DNA of 64,000 nucleotides from contig NZ_CP015510.2 in the NCBI RefSeq assembly GCF_001931755.2, forward strand, positions 1,488,001 through 1,552,000, given 5' to 3'. The translations under genes were made by a program, and so were the position numbers. This document shows, one piece after another, positions 61,351 to 64,000 of the stretch (position 1 is its first letter; the number at the start of each line of letters is the position of its first letter). Source of the DNA: Wolbachia endosymbiont of Folsomia candida (GTDB lineage: Bacteria > Pseudomonadota > Alphaproteobacteria > Rickettsiales > Anaplasmataceae). The notes under the pieces were generated by a model that searched no databases, was not told where the DNA came from, and saw nothing but the letters and a program-made list of their open reading frames with translations.

Positions 61351-62586
61351 CTATAGCATAGCCTTTATCTGCTTTACACTTGTGTTAATTTCTGATTCCT
61401 CACTTGCAAAAGCGATTTCCAGAGAAGTTCTTAATTTTTCCCATTCTTCTTCACCACCTGGATGATTTAAAATTGCAGGCTTGTATTCATTTTCAATTTT
61501 TTCCAATGCTTTTTTTGCTGAAAAATCTAACTCGTCATAAATATCAATATTTATTGACTGCAATATTACCAAAAATGAAAACAAATTTGGAATAGGTAGC
61601 TCTTCCTTTGTGTCACTTAAGAGACATAGCTTTATTTTCTTTGCGCAGTATTCTATCGTTTTTAATGATAGTGACAGGCTCCCTGCATAAAATATAAAAC
61701 TATCTATAATCAAATTTTTTGATTTTGTTGGTAATTTGATATTTTTAAATAATTCTTTTGTAAATCTCTCTATAGGTCGTTTTTGTAAGTGCAAAGATAA
61801 GTCGGTAAAAGATTTTAGATCAAAATTTGGCCCGAGTATTGTATTAATAGATTTATGCACGTTGCTTTTATCTTTACTGACAGAAATAATGAAAACAAGC
61901 CCTTCTATGTCAAGCATGTACTTTATAGATTCTAAAAAATCGACAATAAATTTAGGACGGCATATATCAAGATTATCTACCATTATATAAATGTTTTTAT
62001 CTTTTCTGATTTTATTAACCACTTTTGTCAATTGATCTTTAAAATCTTTAATATTTTCTTGTCTTTTTTGTAGATTATTCAATTCTCTTAAAACAGCACC
62101 AATGTCTTTTTTATCAGCCTCTTTGGTAGCATCAAGGAGAACAGAAAGCATAGAAAGCGGAGATTTACTAATTAACTTCCCTAGCGTATTTAAAGTAAAT
62201 AGCTCTTGGTTTATGTTCTTGAACTGTTGTATAACGCTTCTCTTTACTTCATATGATGCAAATAAATCCTCAAATAAAAAATTCAAAAAAGATGGAAGTG
62301 GTTGATCAAGTGCATTGATATCCCATGCGCTATAATAAGCTGCTATTTCATCTTGCTGTTTTAGTGCCTTTACCCATTCTTTAAGGAAAAAAGTCTTACC
62401 CCACCCATCATATCCTTCTAAAGATATTACAGTAAAAAGTTCTTCAATTTCTTTAACTATAGTGTTGCACTTGTTTGCAAATTGCTTATAGTCTAGGTAG
62501 TCATTTTTCCACGGCACCACCTTTGGTGGTGCCTTCCACTCTTTCTTCTTGAATGTTATCAATGATATAAGTTTTTTTAAGCACAT
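61351..62586 (-). CDS. KAP-family P-loop NTPase
   Basis: A 411-residue NTPase. The P-loop region is LEGYDGWGKTFFLKEW (residues 56-71; the GxxGxGKS of the family is changed to GYDGWGKT). YYSAWDINALDQPLPSFLNF is the KAP-type sensor stretch, and Walker B is IYIMVDNLDICRP near residue 205. KAP proteins usually carry membrane helices inserted in the P-loop domain; none is seen here. Known members span animal scaffold proteins and bacterial phage-exclusion proteins. It starts 5 bases after recR, so it is probably co-transcribed with that repair gene. A perfect 9-bp hairpin lies in codons 18-24. Confidence 0.82.
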   Translation of the reverse strand: MCLKKLISLITFKKKEWKAPPKVVPWKNDYLDYKQFANKCNTIVKEIEELFTVISLEGYDGWGKTFFLKEWVKALKQQDEIAAYYSAWDINALDQPLPSFLNFLFEDLFASYEVKRSVIQQFKNINQELFTLNTLGKLISKSPLSMLSVLLDATKEADKKDIGAVLRELNNLQKRQENIKDFKDQLTKVVNKIRKDKNIYIMVDNLDICRPKFIVDFLESIKYMLDIEGLVFIISVSKDKSNVHKSINTILGPNFDLKSFTDLSLHLQKRPIERFTKELFKNIKLPTKSKNLIIDSFIFYAGSLSLSLKTIEYCAKKIKLCLLSDTKEELPIPNLFSFLVILQSINIDIYDELDFSAKKALEKIENEYKPAILNHPGGEEEWEKLRTSLEIAFASEESEINTSVKQIKAML

Positions 62587-62591
62587 ATCTC

Positions 62592-63197
62592 TTATTTTAT
62601 ATTTAACTCGTATTGCTGCCTTAAAGTTAGTGCTGCTTTCAGGGTTCCTTCATCTAAATAATCAATTTCTCCGCCCATTGGTATGCCACAAGCAAGGTGT
62701 GATATTTTCACATTTAAGTTTTTTAACAATTCAATTATGTATTGCGCAGTAACTTGACCTTCTAGCGTTGGATTAATTGCAATAATTACCTCTTCAATTT
62801 TAGACTCTACCACTCTTCTAGAAATAGTATCAAGGTTCAGTTCTTTTGGACCTACTCCATTTATTGCAGATAACCTGCCTCCCAAAACATGGTATAACCC
62901 TAAATATATGCTTCCTTTTTCAAACGCCCATAGATCCCCCAATTCTTCCACTACACACAATGTTTTAGGGTCACGTTTTGGATCAACACAAATAGAACAC
63001 GGTGATTTTACATCTAAATTTCCGCAAACTTTGCACTCTATTATGAGATCTGCCAACTCTTTAATTGAAGATGCAAGAGGCAACATAACTTTCTGCTTGT
63101 TTTGTAGTAAATGTATAACCAATCTGCGAGATGAGGAAGGACCCAAACTTGGCAATTTAGAAAAAGTACTAACTAGATTTTTTATATTAATATTCAT
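62592..63197 (-). CDS. recR: Recombination protein RecR
   Basis: A 201-residue protein of the RecFOR gap-repair pathway. It has the N-terminal helix-hairpin-helix ([20 protein letters not shown]), a zinc motif ([16 protein letters not shown]) and the Toprim domain ([16 protein letters not shown], then [13 protein letters not shown]). Length is standard. Confidence 0.96.
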   Translation of the reverse strand: MNINIKNLVSTFSKLPSLGPSSSRRLVIHLLQNKQKVMLPLASSIKELADLIIECKVCGNLDVKSPCSICVDPKRDPKTLCVVEELGDLWAFEKGSIYLGLYHVLGGRLSAINGVGPKELNLDTISRRVVESKIEEVIIAINPTLEGQVTAQYIIELLKNLNVKISHLACGIPMGGEIDYLDEGTLKAALTLRQQYELNIK

Positions 63198-63310
63198 TCA
63201 ATACGTTCATAGCAGCTCATCGATGATAACATTAAACCTGCGCTAAAGAAACAAACTTATCCCAATTAGAAGAATAATGAGATATTTTTCATCGCAAATT
63301 TTACCCATGT

Positions 63311-63335
63311 AAAGGCCATCAATTAGATGACCTTT
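63311..63335. terminator. Hairpin between the 3'-window gene and recR
   Basis: aaaggccatc / gatgaccttt arms (one mismatch) have loop aatta. The hairpin lies downstream of the stop at 63369 of the minus-strand gene. The T tract on the minus strand is poor, so this may be a weak terminator or a worn palindromic repeat; cacactgg nearby hints at the latter. Confidence 0.35.
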
Positions 63336-63368
63336 ATGATACAGATATCACACACTGGAATTGTAATG

Positions 63369-64000
63369 CTATAATCTAGTTACCTCAGTTTTAGAATGAA
63401 TGTGTGAAGCTCTGAGGTCTGTTGAAGGATTTTCCAGTTGAATATACATTTTATTCTGTGCGTTTGCTAAATAATTTAAAGCTGAGCCAATTGTCTCTTT
63501 AACTTCTTGTGTATTTTGTTGTTTGTATATATCACATATTACTTTCTGGAACTCTTTGATATCAGGCAAATTTTTCGTTGCTTGAGAAATATGATTTACC
63601 ATTTCTCTTGCTTGATTTAGATTTCGATTAACTTGTTCATGATATTCTACAATTCTTCCTTGGTATATATCAATCATTTTTTGGCACGATGTACCCCTAA
63701 ATGGATGCTCTTCTTTCTCTTTGATGTAAGAACTTTGTAAATCTTTACAGTTAAGAATTGCCTCTTTACTTTTTACAATGTCATCAGTTGATTCTATCAG
63801 ATTTTTCATTAATCCATCAATTCCTTCTATATCTGTCTCTAGTTCTTTTGTTTCAGATATAGCTTTAGATCCATTTCTTATTTCATTCGCTTTGTCAAAC
63901 TGGCGTTTGCATTCTTTATAAGATGCCATTGTCAGTAATGTCCCTTCTTCTATACCTTCATTATAAGCTTCTCTCAATTCACCACTTGATAGTACTGCTA
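63369..64000 (-). CDS. Coiled-coil hypothetical protein, start outside window
   Basis: The frame is open through the last base of the window, so the N-terminus is missing. About 210 residues are visible, almost all helical and charged, with heptad-like stretches (IVEYHEQVNRNLNQAREMVN). There are no membrane segments or known motifs. It is the most upstream minus-strand gene of the recR/KAP/ppa side. Function unknown. Confidence 0.65.
   Translation of the reverse strand, partial: AVLSSGELREAYNEGIEEGTLLTMASYKECKRQFDKANEIRNGSKAISETKELETDIEGIDGLMKNLIESTDDIVKSKEAILNCKDLQSSYIKEKEEHPFRGTSCQKMIDIYQGRIVEYHEQVNRNLNQAREMVNHISQATKNLPDIKEFQKVICDIYKQQNTQEVKETIGSALNYLANAQNKMYIQLENPSTDLRASHIHSKTEVTRL

Overview
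The window reads as a Wolbachia chromosome (Alphaproteobacteria, Rickettsiales, Anaplasmataceae). The evidence is AT-rich DNA, a virB3-virB4-virB6x4 type IV secretion (T4SS) operon, a class I lysyl-tRNA synthetase, a two-piece (permuted) tmRNA, ankyrin-repeat proteins, many short palindromic repeats of the tcatcccag...ctgggatga type, and a dense nest of insertion sequences. The organism call is by recognition of families; no database search was run.

Layout. 1-9.4 kb: metabolic and cell-envelope genes on the + strand: a 5'-cut membrane protein, an RDD protein, nuoG and nuoH with a small membrane-protein gene wedged between them, a peptidoglycan amidase (AmiD-like), hemB and rnd. 9.4-15.6 kb, mostly minus: a VirB2-like pilin, a J-domain/ankyrin fusion protein, two tandem SMR transporters, lepB, tRNA-Thr and class I lysS. 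15.7-30.5 kb, plus: the T4SS operon virB3, virB4, four large divergent virB6 genes and one small acidic protein, with overlaps or short gaps that imply one transcript. 30.7-32.1 kb: rsmD, then a consensus promoter, permuted ssrA (tmRNA) and sspB, the adaptor that hands ssrA-tagged proteins to ClpXP. 32-38 kb, minus: a 1216-residue collagen-like protein, glmU and pheS. 38.4-41 kb: an 889-residue protein with internal duplications.

41-51.8 kb is an accessory zone. It holds an intact IS4-type element inside a palindromic repeat, an island of tatD, rppH, a P-loop protein, ccmA and a membrane protein, then a pile-up of a complete IS4/IS50-type element, an IS5/IS903 remnant, an IS110 element, an IS481-type element, a truncated inverted copy of the IS4/IS50-type element and an IS630 remnant. 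51.8-64 kb: ppdK (carrying palindromic repeats in frame), a 439-residue candidate secreted protein, a TPR lipoprotein/periplasmic-type protein, a small twin-CX3C protein, rodA, an ankyrin protein, tRNA-Ser, ppa, a KAP-like NTPase, recR and a gene cut by the window end.

The strongest new signal is in the IS110 element (48342-49541). Its 5' non-coding end can fold into two stem-enclosed loops. One loop carries guides matching the occupied target site, the other carries guides matching the element's own joined ends, each including the CT core. This is what a bridge RNA should look like. The predicted target is the dispersed Wolbachia palindromic repeat, and an empty copy of the same site lies at 42471-42484.
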